In this document: positions 1 to 7,417 of the stretch, piece after piece
Numbering within the stretch: the stretch's first letter is position 1
Layout: each line of letters opens with the position of its first letter
NCBI RefSeq assembly: GCF_000499385.1
Contig: NW_013652012.1
Span: 62,501-75,000 of the forward strand
Length of the DNA: 12,500 nt
Direction: 5' to 3'
Source of the DNA: Eimeria necatrix
Lineage: Eukaryota > Apicomplexa > Conoidasida > Eucoccidiorida > Eimeriidae
Notes under the pieces: generated by a model
Database searches by the model: none
What the model saw: the letters and a program-made list of their open reading frames with translations, nothing else
Told to the model about the DNA's origin: nothing
Made by a program: the position numbers and the translations under genes

Positions 1-26
1 AGCAAGTGAAGCAAAGGAAAGAATAA

Positions 27-221
27 GCAGCAGCAGCAGCAGATATCAAGCGTCCCAGTAGCAGCAGCAGCAGCCACAAGGCACAGCCGCCGCCGCAGCA
101 GCAGCAGCAAAAAGACGAGCAGCAGCAACCAGCGCCCCCAGAAAAGGAAGAACAAGCAGCGGCAGCTACCAGAAACCCCAGCAGCAGCAGCAGCAGCAAC
201 TTTAAATGTTTAAACTTTTAA
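27..221 (+). CDS. Possible 3'-terminal exon of an unrecognised plus-strand gene
   Basis: A plus-strand frame is open from just after a TAA at 24-26 to a TAA at 219-221, about 64 codons. It reads as a charged, proline- and glutamine-rich tail: poly-Ala, DIKRPSSSSSS, then HKAQPPPQQQQQKDEQQQ, PAPPEKEEQAAAA and a short NFKCLNF end. The other frames here give mainly Cys or Leu runs or stops. There is no ATG, so if real this is the last exon of a gene entering from the left, with an acceptor AG near 27-28. It would converge with the minus-strand TBC1D23-like gene. No domain is recognised. Low-complexity repeat DNA can mimic coding sequence, so confidence is low. Confidence 0.3.
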   Translation, partial: AAAAADIKRPSSSSSSHKAQPPPQQQQQKDEQQQPAPPEKEEQAAAATRNPSSSSSSNFKCLNF

Positions 222-479
222 AATCAATTAGACAATTAAAAATATAAACTAGACTTTAAAAAATGCAGCAAAAGTAAATAAATAAAATCAAAGAAGCAAA
301 AGAAGAAGGCAGCAGCAGCAGCAGCAGACATGCTGCGGAAAGTAGAAAAGTGAGCAGCTGCATGTTTCAACTTGTCTTTCAAAATGGACAATTAAATGAT
401 CAATTTAATTTAATTAATTGAATAAAATAAAAAGAATTAAAAGGATTTAAAAATATTTAAAAAGAAAAAGAAAACTCAC
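222..479 (-). other. AT-rich stretch, probable intron or 3' flank of the TBC1D23-like gene
   Basis: This stretch is strongly AT-rich, with TTAA/AATT-type low complexity, and starts on the minus strand with a consensus donor GTGAGT (479-474) after the exon at 480-551. Possible minus-strand acceptors lie near 356 (ATGCAG) and 332 (TTTCCGCAG). Continuing in phase 0 from the first gives a short, very hydrophobic tail that soon stops; from the second it gives a Cys/Leu run that stops. I could not decide whether either is a real terminal exon. Confidence 0.45.
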
Positions 480-551
480 TTGCACGTCGCCTATGTTCCG
501 CTGAATTTCCATCAAGTCGCACACTGAGCCCTTTTCAAGGCTTTGCACTTC
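480..551 (-). CDS. Small 24-codon exon, probably the next exon of the TBC1D23-like gene
   Basis: On the minus strand TTTGGGTTCAG (acceptor AG at 553-552) is followed by 24 codons reading EVQSLEKGSVCDLMEIQRNI then GDVQ, and then by a strong donor CAA|GTGAGT. Both borders are phase 0, matching the phase-0 donor GAG|GTGAAG at 758, so the joined protein would run YQSFIE-EVQSLEKG as one amphipathic helix. Human TBC1D23 ends at about this point, so this would be a lineage-specific extension, or the exon belongs to another transcript. The function is unknown. Confidence 0.5.
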
Positions 552-898
552 CTGAACCCAAACCCTAAACCCTAAACCCTAAACCCTAAACCCTAAACCC
601 TAAGCCCTAAGCCCTGCCCTGCTGGGGCGGCGCCAGGCTCGTTCTCTCGCTGTCTGAGACGCTGCGGCTTTGGGGGCAGCAGCTGACCCGCAGCCGCACT
701 CTAGGGCTTAGGGTTTAGGGTTTAGGGTTTAGGGTTTAGGGTTTGGGGTTGCTTCACCTCGATAAACGACTGATACCGCTGCAGCAGCTTCAGCATATCT
801 CCCCCTGCAGCATCTGGGGCCACTCTTTCTACTAGGGGCAGCGCCAGGCCTTCCGCTGTACGTACACCGCAGCACACGGCACGCAGGCAAGCTGCCCC

Positions 899-942
<44 letters not shown>

Positions 943-1208
943 CAACCGCTACAGCAACAGCAACAGCAGAAACGCGGCAGCAAAACTAGTCCCCACAACT
1001 TCGAGGTGAATCCTCTTGGTCGCTGTCGCCAATCGCGAAAACTGAAGAAGCCAATCCTCCCTGCAGCAGCCGCAGCAGCAGCAGCGGCACAGCAGCAGCA
1101 ACAGCAGCAGCAACAGCAGCAGCAACACACAGCTGCCTGAAAGTGCGCTGCAGAAAACTTGCGAATGGTGAGCGCAAACGAAGCCGCAGCACCCAACGGG
1201 ATGGGACT

Positions 1209-1261
<53 letters not shown>

Positions 1262-1450
1262 AGACACACCTGCTGCCGGTGAGGGAATCCGCAAATATCT
1301 ACAGCGGTTCTGGGGCCCTCAAAAGCCTCATCGTGGTGGTTTTGGTGCTGCTGCTGCACAGCTGGCGTGTCTGCTGCTGCTGCTGCTGCAGTTTCTTGGT
1401 CCGACGAGAGTGCTGTGTCGCTTTGCTGCTGCGCCCCCAGCGCGCCGCCG

Positions 1451-1481
<31 letters not shown>

Positions 1482-1948
1482 TCGACAGGTTTTGTTTTAA
1501 AGAAAGTCCTTTCAAAGAACAACTTATTGATGCCAACTTCAGCGAAGAAGACCGCCGGGCTTGCTGCAGCTTTTGTGACAGCAGCGTCTGCAGCGCCTCG
1601 CCGCGCGACACCCCCGGGGAGGATCCATCAGCAGCAGCAGCAGCAGCAGCAGCAGCTGCTGCTGCTGCTGCTGCTGGTGAGGATTGGTCAGTTCCTGCTG
1701 CTGTGCTGCTGCTGGCGCTGGGGCTATCCCATGCCCTGCACGCTTGCCTGCCAGAAGGCCCCGCTGCTCCTGCTGCTGCATCTGCCGCTGCATCTGCTGC
1801 TGCTGCTGCTTCTGCTGCTGCACCTGCTGCTGCTTCTGCTGGCACCTTGAGAGCCTCAGGACCTCCAGAAGCTCCTCGACTAAGCAAAGAGGAAAGAAGA
1901 CTTGATGCTGCAGTCATGGTGCTGGCCACAGAGCTGGTTCGCCTGAAG

Positions 1949-1980
<32 letters not shown>

Positions 1981-2190
1981 CTGCTGCAATTGCTTTGGAT
2001 CCTGCTGCTGCTGCTGCTCGGTTGGCTGGCCGTCAGGGCCTAAAGCGGGCTCCGAAACTTTCCCGGAGGGCGATCCTGCTGCAGCAGCTGCTGCTGTTGC
2101 TGCTGCACCTGCTGCAGTGTGCAGCACCCCACGGAGGCTGCTGCCGAAATCTTTAGACACGCCCTTTGTGGCCTGCAGGGCAGCGTGTCT

Positions 2191-2226
<36 letters not shown>

Positions 2227-2629
2227 CAACAACAGCAGCAGCAAGTGGCGACAGCTCTAAAGCCCAAACAAAAGCAGTCTTTCCCAGCAGCTGTGCGGCC
2301 GGGGTGTCAGCGGCACAGCAGCAGCAGCAGCATCAGCAGCAAAAACAGCAGCAGCAGCAGCTGCAACAACAGCAGCAGCAGCAACACGAGCAGCAGCAGC
2401 AAAAAAAGGTTGGCAGCCCTACAGTGTGCTGCCGATCTGCTGCGTGTGGCCTGCCGAGGAGGCGACAAGCTTTGCTGCTGTCTCCCTGGCTCTGTCTTTC
2501 CAGTTCTGCAGCGCTGCTGCTGCTGCTGCTGCTGCTGAGCTGCCCGAGCCCTTTGCCGGCGAGAAGCCGTTGTCTTCTGTGAGGAGGCGCTCACACAGCT
2601 GCTGCGCCTCCATCGCCCTGCACAGGCCT

Positions 2630-2681
<52 letters not shown>

Positions 2682-2960
2682 TAACAACAGCGTGGGCTTT
2701 CTTAGCAGCAAAGAAGAGAATAGACCCCTCAGTCACAGGCAGCAAAAGGCAGGCACTCGCTGCAGGGGAAACAGCTGCAGCCACCTGCTGCTGACGCAGC
2801 AGTGGCAGCAGCAGCAAAAGAAGTTGCTGCTGCTGGAGTGCAGCAGCACTGACGTCGCAGCAAGCCTTACCCTCCCAGCCTTCGCTGAGAATGCTGACGC
2901 GCGGGAAAAACTGCTGCAGCAGCAGCCCAGAAAGCACAGCAGCAGGGTCACCTTCTGACC

Positions 2961-3000
<40 letters not shown>

Positions 3001-3118
3001 GCCGCAGCCGCTGCTGGGGTCTGCTGCGCTGCCCAACAAGCAGATGGCCTTCCCCCTGACGATTTCGCAGCAAAGGAGAAGGCCCTCGAGCTCCCGCGCC
3101 TCTCTATCGTCCTGCTGC

Positions 3119-3168
<50 letters not shown>

Positions 3169-4048
3169 CTTGCTGTAGGACAGCAGCATGTCCCCGCTCA
3201 CTGGCATGGCCCCACGGATGCGGCGGCTTTGTGCTGCATGCACAGCTTCGAAGGTGCGGCAGTCGAGCAGCACAAATTCTGTTTCTGCCAGCAGCAGCAC
3301 GGCAGTGGTTTCCAGCAGCAGCAGCTGCTGCTGCTGCTGCTGCTGCTGCGGCTGCGGTTCGGCGAGCAGCAGACCGGGAATCGTCAGAGGCAGCCCAGGC
3401 TGCAAAGCTAGCACCAGCACCAGCCAGTCCAAGACGCTGCGCTGCTGCTGTGGCTGCTGTTGCCCTTGCTGCTGCTGCTGCTGCTGCTGCTCGTGCTGCT
3501 GCGGCTGTTTCTGCTGCTGCAGCTGCTGCTGCAGCTGCTGCGTCTGCTGCGTCTGCTGCTGCTGCTGCTCGGGCTCAGCCTCCTCCGGCGCAGGCGAGGG
3601 AGCCATGGGAATGTCTGGGGTGCTGTCGCCGCTGCAGCTGCTGCTGCCGGAGCTTTCATGGGCTACATCAGTAGTAGCCGTTTCTGGGGAGTCCGTCAGT
3701 CCTGCTGCTGCTGCTGCGTCTGCTGCTGCTGCTGCTGCTGCGTCTGCTGCTGCTTCCCTCCCAAGCAGCTTGTCAGCCATATACGGCATCTGCTCGAAAC
3801 TCCCGTGAAGGGAAATGTTGGTGGGCCCGGCCTCGGGCTGCGCCCTGCACTCCTCCCGTTGCTGCTGCCGCAGCACCTCCTGCTGCCGCTGCTGCTGCTG
3901 CTGCTGCTGCTGCTGCGCTGCTGCAGACCCTGGAGAGCCTCCGCGGGCCAGCTGCTCCCTCAGACCTTTCAGCTGCGCCTTCAGCGTCGCGCGCAGCACC
4001 AGAAAGCGGCAAAGCGAGGCCCCATCAATCAGCGGCGACAGCGCGCCT

Positions 4049-4100
<52 letters not shown>

Positions 4101-4202
4101 GAGCAGCGGCACCGACGGGAGATGCAGTGGCATCGAAAGGCAGTGCTGTGGTAGGAAAACGCTGGAGGCGAATCTGCTTGGGCGTCGCAGTGCACGCGTT
4201 GG

Positions 4203-4238
<36 letters not shown>

Positions 4239-4570
4239 AAACGACGCTGCAGCACAGCACGCATAGCCTGCGGGTGCAGCAGCAGCGCCAGCAGCAGCAG
4301 CAGCAACTGCGGCAGCAAAGGCTCTTACTGTCTCTGGGGCCTCTGGAAGACTGCAGGCTGAAGTTGAGAAGACAGTCAGGTGTACGTACACCTAAAAGCG
4401 CCGCCTGCTGCCACCAGGCTCTTGCTGCTGCTGCTCCCCGCTGGGGCGTCTTTGCTGCTGCTGCTGCTGCGTCCGCAGCAGCCTTTTCGGCTGCAGCGGA
4501 GTCAGCAGCAGTCGCTGGAGCGGCCACAGGCTGCTGTGCTGCTGCTGCTGCTGCAGTGGCGCCTGCGCCT

Positions 4571-4602
<32 letters not shown>

Positions 4603-4721
4603 GAAGCGAAGCTTTGCGCCAAAGTGCAGAAACGACAGCAGCTCAGCAGCAGAAGAGCAGCAGCGCAGCGAAGGCCCGTTAGCAATGATGAGAGCCACCA
4701 CCAGCATGAGCCCCCTGCACC

Positions 4722-4769
<48 letters not shown>

Positions 4770-5007
4770 CTAAGTCCAAAGCGCCTTGCCCTTAGCTGCT
4801 GAGTCTTCCACGAGACGCGGACGAGGCCCTTAGCGTTTAGGGCTTAGGGTTTAGGGTTTAGGGTTTAGGGTTTAGGGTTTAGGGTTTGGCGGGGGGTGTA
4901 CGTACGCGTGGGGTTCTTTGATGAGGGCGAGGTGGCGCCACAAGGTGTCGAGACACTGCAGCTTCTCTTCCAGAGTTTCTTCTTCTTCAGCAGCAGCAGC
5001 AGCAGCA

Positions 5008-5046
<39 letters not shown>

Positions 5047-5136
5047 TCTGTGGGAGCCTTGGTGATGAAGCAGCGCGCAGCGAAGCCCGTGCCCAGCCAG
5101 TGTGCTGCCAGCGGCAGCAGCGAGAGACCCTGCTGC

Positions 5137-5169
<33 letters not shown>

Positions 5170-5342
5170 AGCTGCCCCGCCAACGCTGGGTAGTGGTACT
5201 GCAGCAAACTCCAAAGTTGCAGCTCCATCTCAGCCCGCTGCTGCTGCCGCTGCTGCTCTAGCTGCTGCAGCTGCTGCTCATCTGACCGCAAAGCAGCCAC
5301 TACAGACGAGAAGCAGGAACCACCGCTGCTGCCCAAGGGGTG

Positions 5343-5378
<36 letters not shown>

Positions 5379-5454
5379 GGGAGGGTCATCATCCAGCAGC
5401 ACGTCTTCTAGTTCGTCGCTTTTGCTGCTGCAAGAAGTACGCCGGGAGGACCCA

Positions 5455-5488
<34 letters not shown>

Positions 5489-5730
5489 GGACCGCACCCG
5501 GGGCTGCTGCTGCTGCTGCTGCCGAGGCTGCTGCTGTTGCTGCACCGGGAGCTGCTGCTTGCTGCCCGTTTGCTAACTGCTGCTCCTGCTGCTCCTGCTG
5601 CTCCTGCTGCTCCTGCTGCTCCTCCTGCTGCTGCTGCTGTCCCTTCAGTTGCTGCTGTTCTTGCTGCAAGCGCTGCCTGTACACCGCAGCAGCAAAAGCA
5701 CGAGACACCGGAGGGTATTCGAGCGGGTCT

Positions 5731-5761
<31 letters not shown>

Positions 5762-6294
5762 CGAAGGCAGAAGCAGCTGCTGCTTCGACGCCGTTGCTGC
5801 TGCTGCTGCTGCTGTGGGGCAGGTCTTCTGCCTTGGTCCGCAGCAGCAGCAGCAGCGCAGGAGACGCCAACTGCAGCACAGCAGCATGCAGCAGCTCGCA
5901 GCGCCTTTTTGCTGCTGCTCCTTTAAACACCGCGAGGCAGCTGACTGCAGCAGCAATCAGCGCCAGGCCTACACAGAGAAGCAGCAGCAGCAAGCAGCAA
6001 CAAGCAGCACAAGTAAACGGGCAAGAAGGCTTTTGCTGATGCTGCGCTGCTGCTGCTGCTGCGCTGCTGCTGCTGCTGCTGCGCTACTGCTGCGGCTAGT
6101 GCTGTGGCGCCTGTGCTGTGCTGCTGCAGCTGCTCTGCCCTTGCTGCTGCTGCTGTGCTGCTGCTGCTGCTGCTGCTGCTGCTGCACCTGGGGTGTACAG
6201 ACAGCTGAACCGCACGCAGTAGTCCTCCACTAGTCGCCGCACGCGGCTGACGTCGAGGGCCTCTTCGCAGTCTGCTGCAGCAGGCCCGAGGAAG

Positions 6295-6333
<39 letters not shown>

Positions 6334-6643
6334 GCTGCAGTGAGGACGTCTAGGTCGTGCTGCAGCAGCGCCGCCTCGTCGCTCATAAAAGAGTGCAGCG
6401 AGGGCGGGGGAGACAGAGAGCAGTCTTCTTCTGCATCCAGCAGCAGCAGCAGCAGCAGCAGCTATTCATTTGCTGCTAGATTCAGCAGCAGCAGCAGCAG
6501 CGAGCTCAACTGCAAGTGCAGGCAGCAGCAGCAGCAGCAGCGAGCTCAACTGCTGGTGCAGCAGCAGCAGCGCGGGGAAGCGCAGCAGTAGCAGCACAAA
6601 CACGTGCGCAGGAGTCGCAGAACACGGTGCAGCAGCAGCAACA

Positions 6644-6696
<53 letters not shown>

Positions 6697-6924
6697 GATA
6701 CAGTACGTATTTGCCCAGTCTTTACCTTCCTCAGCAGCTCCGTGGGAAAGAAGATTTAAAAACAAATCGTCAGAGACAATCCCCTGCAGCAAGGCTTCGC
6801 CCACGCCGCCTGCCAGCTTGCTGCTGCTGCTGCTGCTGCTGCGGCGGCTGCTGCTGCGGCGGCTGCTGCTGCTAGCCAGCACGGGGGGGCCGCCTAGGCC
6901 CCTGCCCTTCCCTGTGCAAGCCAT
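480..6924 (-). CDS. TBC1D23: TBC1D23-like TBC/rhodanese trafficking adaptor, multi-exon gene
   Basis: A split minus-strand gene whose conserved blocks follow the order of TBC1D23: TBC N-half, TBC C-half, rhodanese-like domain, Ser/Gln/Ala-rich linker and C-terminal PH-like domain. Best exon model: 6924-6726 (or reading through to about 6513), 6461-6188, 5968-4906, about 4795-2423 (possibly split near 4390), 2188-1270, 1206-987, 855-758, and possibly 551-480. Reading phase is consistent at 6188/5968, 2423/2188, 1270/1206, 987/855 and 758/551; it is unresolved between the first two exons and at the 4906/4795 junction. The start is the first ATG in its frame, in a GCCATGGC context. In animals TBC1D23 is a catalytically inactive TBC protein that links golgin-captured endosome-derived vesicles to the WASH complex at the trans-Golgi. 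The predicted product, roughly 1,700-1,800 residues, is far longer than the roughly 700-residue human protein, mainly through homopolymer insertions. Identity rests on remembered family sequence, not on a search. Confidence 0.8.
555..615 (+). repeat. Internal telomere-like array, AAACCCT orientation
   Basis: A run of CCCTAAA units starts with a degenerate AACCCAAACCCT and ends with two AAGCCCT variants. It lies at the acceptor end of the inferred intron 552-757 and is inverted relative to the array at 702-749. The variant units and unique DNA on both sides show it is not a chromosome end. Confidence 0.93.
616..701 (-). other. GC-rich spacer between inverted telomere-like arrays
   Basis: This is the loop of the potential hairpin. 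On the minus strand one frame reads SRSVSDSERTSLAPPQQGRA and stops at a TAG in the first telomere-like variant, so a small alternative terminal exon is possible. There is no other support for it. Confidence 0.3.
702..749 (+). repeat. Internal telomere-like array, TTTAGGG orientation
   Basis: TTTAGGG units begin with a CTAGGGCTTAGGG variant and end with GTTTGGGG. This is the inverted partner of the 555-615 array. It starts eight bases inside the inferred donor of the 552-757 intron as read on the minus strand. Confidence 0.93.
758..1206 (-). CDS. TBC1D23: TBC1D23-like gene, C-terminal PH-like domain exons
   Basis: Two exons are inferred. 1206-987 follows a CTAG acceptor and reads SHPVGCCGFVCAHHSQVFC, a Leu/Cys run, then REDWLLQFSRLATATKRIHL and EVVGT. 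855-758 follows an acceptor inside GTGTACGTACAG and reads EGLALPLVERVAPDAAGGDM then LKLLQRYQSFIE. The join (A|CG) keeps the frame and gives RIHLEVVGTTEGLALPLVER, which lines up with the end of the human domain (LITFKYGNSS, then [20 protein letters not shown]). In animals this domain has a PH fold and binds the WASH-complex subunit FAM21. The intron between them is 856-986. After FIE the DNA reads GTGAAGC into a telomere-like array. If unspliced, the protein would end VKQPQTLNPKP at a TAA supplied by the array; if spliced, the exon at 551-480 follows. Confidence 0.6.
856..986 (-). other. Intron of the TBC1D23-like gene with CAG run and TGTACGTACA
   Basis: Inferred from domain continuity: the donor is ACTA|GTTTTG and the acceptor is GTACAG. 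It contains a pure CAG run (about 901-939, plus strand) and ends in the palindrome TGTACGTACA. The acceptor has no strong pyrimidine tract. Other acceptors upstream would retain an Ala run. Confidence 0.5.
857..866. promoter_or_regulatory. Palindrome TGTACGTACA, copy 1
   Basis: A perfect self-complementary 10-mer overlapping the inferred 3' splice site of the intron 856-986. The GTAC core recalls sites bound by some ApiAP2 proteins such as Plasmodium AP2-G. A regulatory role is inference only. Confidence 0.4.
1207..1269 (-). repeat. 63-base intron made almost wholly of CTG repeat
   Basis: On the minus strand CAG|GTGTGTCTT is followed by an uninterrupted CTG run (plus-strand CAG, 1211-1260) and a CTAG acceptor. 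Removing it joins two phase-0 exons, whereas the upstream frame itself runs into that TAG. The repeat may serve as the pyrimidine tract. Confidence 0.45.
1270..2188 (-). CDS. TBC1D23: TBC1D23-like gene, linker exon
   Basis: The inferred acceptor is CTCAG at 2193-2189 and the donor is CAG|GTGTGT, with the exon ending at 1270. Joining the previous exon (phase 2) keeps the frame and gives STLHAALQATKGVSKDF. Readable protein lies between homopolymers: SKDFGSSLRGVL, KVSEPALGPDGQPTE, GFRRTSSVASTMTAASSLLS, GEALQTLLSQKLQQARRSSS, LKLASISCSLKGLSLKQNLS and DEAFEGPRTAVDICGFPHRQ. This Ser-, Gln- and Ala-rich part sits where animal TBC1D23 has a disordered Ser-rich linker between the rhodanese and C-terminal domains. 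The SSS stretches next to Arg look like possible kinase sites, which is inference only. Two neighbouring frames also stay open for long stretches because the repeats lack stops; this one was chosen for its mixed-composition segments and phase fit. Confidence 0.65.
2189..2422 (-). other. Repeat-rich intron of the TBC1D23-like gene
   Basis: It runs from GTAGGG to CTCAG on the minus strand. It holds interrupted CTG runs with CTC, GTT and ATG variants and a final pure CTG tract next to the acceptor. Plus-strand poly-Gln frames here are taken to be shadows. Confidence 0.5.
2423..4795 (-). CDS. TBC1D23: TBC1D23-like gene, central exon(s): end of TBC and rhodanese-like domain
   Basis: The frame opens with ALDLV, a Leu run and GLMLVVALIIANGPS, the last TBC helix (human FLMLIILVNAKE), then ELLSFLHFGAKLRFP. 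After long Ala and Gln runs comes a rhodanese-like domain: LAETEFVLLDCRTFEAVHAA (about 3295-3228), RRIRGAMPVSGDMLL, then GKAICLLGSAAD (about 3070-3035) and LLLQQFFPRVSILSEGWEG, matching human VRFFVVDCRPAEQYNAGHL, HLCFMGSGRE and HFLQKNKEYVSIASGGF. The classical rhodanese active loop C-X5-R is not kept, so sulfur transfer is unlikely. A helix LQNWKDRARETAAKLVASS precedes the donor ACT|GTAGGG (exon end 2423); without splicing, a TAG follows at once. The acceptor near 4780-4795 is not fixed. A palindrome at 4381-4390 lies inside the open frame and may mark another intron. Confidence 0.75.
2631..2681 (+). repeat. CAG run coding poly-Ala in the TBC1D23-like gene
   Basis: An uninterrupted CAG run on the plus strand, read on the minus strand as GCT (Ala) codons after VVI and before GLCRAMEAQQLCERLL. 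Confidence 0.8.
3127..3168 (+). repeat. CTG run coding poly-Gln in the rhodanese-like domain
   Basis: A pure CTG run, read on the minus strand as CAG (Gln) codons. It is an insertion between SGDMLLSYSKK and RQQDDREARELEG, inside the rhodanese-like fold. Confidence 0.8.
4051..4099 (+). repeat. CAG run coding poly-Ala
   Basis: A pure CAG tract read on the minus strand as Ala codons between TASPVGAAAL and GALSPLIDG of the TBC1D23-like protein. Confidence 0.75.
4381..4390. promoter_or_regulatory. Palindrome TGTACGTACA, copy 2
   Basis: A perfect copy flanked as GGTGTACGTACACC, itself a 14-base palindrome. On the minus strand it follows CTTTTAG and could supply a donor GTGTAC, but the frame is also open through it. 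Confidence 0.4.
4723..4769 (+). repeat. CAG run coding poly-Leu within a TBC helix
   Basis: Read on the minus strand as CTG (Leu) codons directly before RCRGLMLVVALIIANG, so the repeat extends a hydrophobic TBC helix. Confidence 0.75.
4831..4888 (+). repeat. Intronic telomere-like array, TTTAGGG orientation
   Basis: TTTAGGG units, with a GCGTTTAGGGCTTAGGG variant start, fill most of the intron between the exons at 5968-4906 and about 4795-2423. The exons on each side hold adjacent TBC helices, so the array is inside a transcribed gene. Confidence 0.92.
4897..4906. promoter_or_regulatory. TGTACGTACG, near-copy of the palindrome, at a splice donor
   Basis: It matches 9 of 10 bases. On the minus strand it reads CACGC|GTACGTACACC, placing a GTACGT donor exactly at the end of the exon 5968-4906 and just before the telomere-like array. 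Confidence 0.45.
4906..6924 (-). CDS. TBC1D23: TBC1D23-like gene, N-terminal exons: TBC domain
   Basis: Exon 1 (6924-6726) starts MACTGKGRGLGG, has an Arg/Ser-rich stretch, then a helix GEALLQGIVSDDLFLNLLSH that fits the family's N-terminal helix; it ends GAGGAAG|GTAAAG. The exon at 6461-6188 follows an AATAG acceptor and encodes FMSDEAALLQHDLDVL and DVSRVRRLVEDYCVRFSCLY, matching the TBC helices in which human TBC1D23 has LLLDIESVITFYC. It ends CCCAG|GTGCAG. The exon at 5968-4906 follows GTGTAG and holds LLQYHYPALAGQL and LAAHWLGTGFAARCF, the counterparts of human LLIQYHEPEL and LNWLGSLFACYC, then CLDTLWRHLALIKEPH. Long Gln, Ala and acidic inserts separate them. The Arg/Gln finger motifs of active Rab GAPs were not seen, as in the inactive animal homologue. 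The 6725-6462 interval must hold an intron or extra coding that I could not resolve. Confidence 0.75.
5969..6187 (-). other. Intron of the TBC1D23-like gene
   Basis: The donor is CCCAG|GTGCAG and the acceptor is GTGTAG at the end of a CTG/CTT pyrimidine-rich tract. It is phase 1 at both borders. It is filled with CTG runs on both strands. Confidence 0.55.
6484..6560 (+). repeat. Imperfect direct duplication around GAGCTCAACTGC
   Basis: The block CAG-run followed by CGAGCTCAACTGC occurs twice (about 6491-6511 and 6533-6552). On the minus strand each copy gives a GTTGAGC donor-like site, so it may affect splicing between the first two exons. Confidence 0.6.
6630..6695 (+). repeat. Long CAG run with CAA interruptions
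   Basis: A CAG tract interrupted by two CAA near its left end. It lies in the unresolved 6462-6725 interval of the TBC1D23-like gene, as poly-Ala on the minus strand or as an intronic CTG tract. Confidence 0.85.
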
Positions 6925-7378
6925 GGCGCCGCTGCAAGTACTGCTGCTGCTGCTGCTGTAGCTGCTGCTGCAGCTGCTGCTGCTGCTGCTGCAGCGCTGG
7001 GGGAAGCTGTCCCAGGGGTTGCGCGCGTGTGCGGCGCTGCCGCAGCTAGAGCAGCGGCAGCAGCAGCAGCAGCGGCGACGGCAGCAGCAGCAGCAACAGG
7101 TGAGCTCGGTGGCCGGTCGGCCTGCTGCTGAAGGTAAGCCGCCTCCGCTGGAGATCGAAATCCCGTGCAGCTGTTGCTGCAGCAGCTGCTGCTGCCAGGC
7201 TGCTGCGGCTCGACCGCAGCAGCAGCAGCACCAAGACGGATGCTGCAGCTGCTGCAGGGCAATTATGGCTTGACTGAAGGGCGCAGCAACAAACGGCTCA
7301 AGAGACACCTAAGGTAGCTGCTGCTGCTTCTCGCGTCTTCCACGGAACTGGGAGCAGCCAGCGAGGAGGCGGCAGCAG

Positions 7379-7417
<39 letters not shown>

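Noticed and set aside
555..749. A true chromosome end or telomere
   Set aside because: The arrays are short, inverted to each other, contain variant units and have gene sequence on both sides.
1143..2260. Long plus-strand ORFs rich in Ser, Leu, Cys and Ala opposite the TBC1D23-like gene
   Set aside because: CAG/CTG repeats lack stops in all six frames. These frames show only homopolymers and no conserved block, while the minus frame carries family motifs and phase-consistent splice sites.
5920..5990. Hydrophobic segment at the start of the 5993-4872 frame as a signal peptide or membrane helix
   Set aside because: The Leu run lies upstream of the inferred acceptor (5969) and is intronic; the remaining hydrophobic part fits TBC helices.
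7019..7273. Plus-strand gene with GTGAGC and GTAAGC donors
   Set aside because: The donors look good, but no acceptor-bounded exon, domain or conserved segment could be matched to them.
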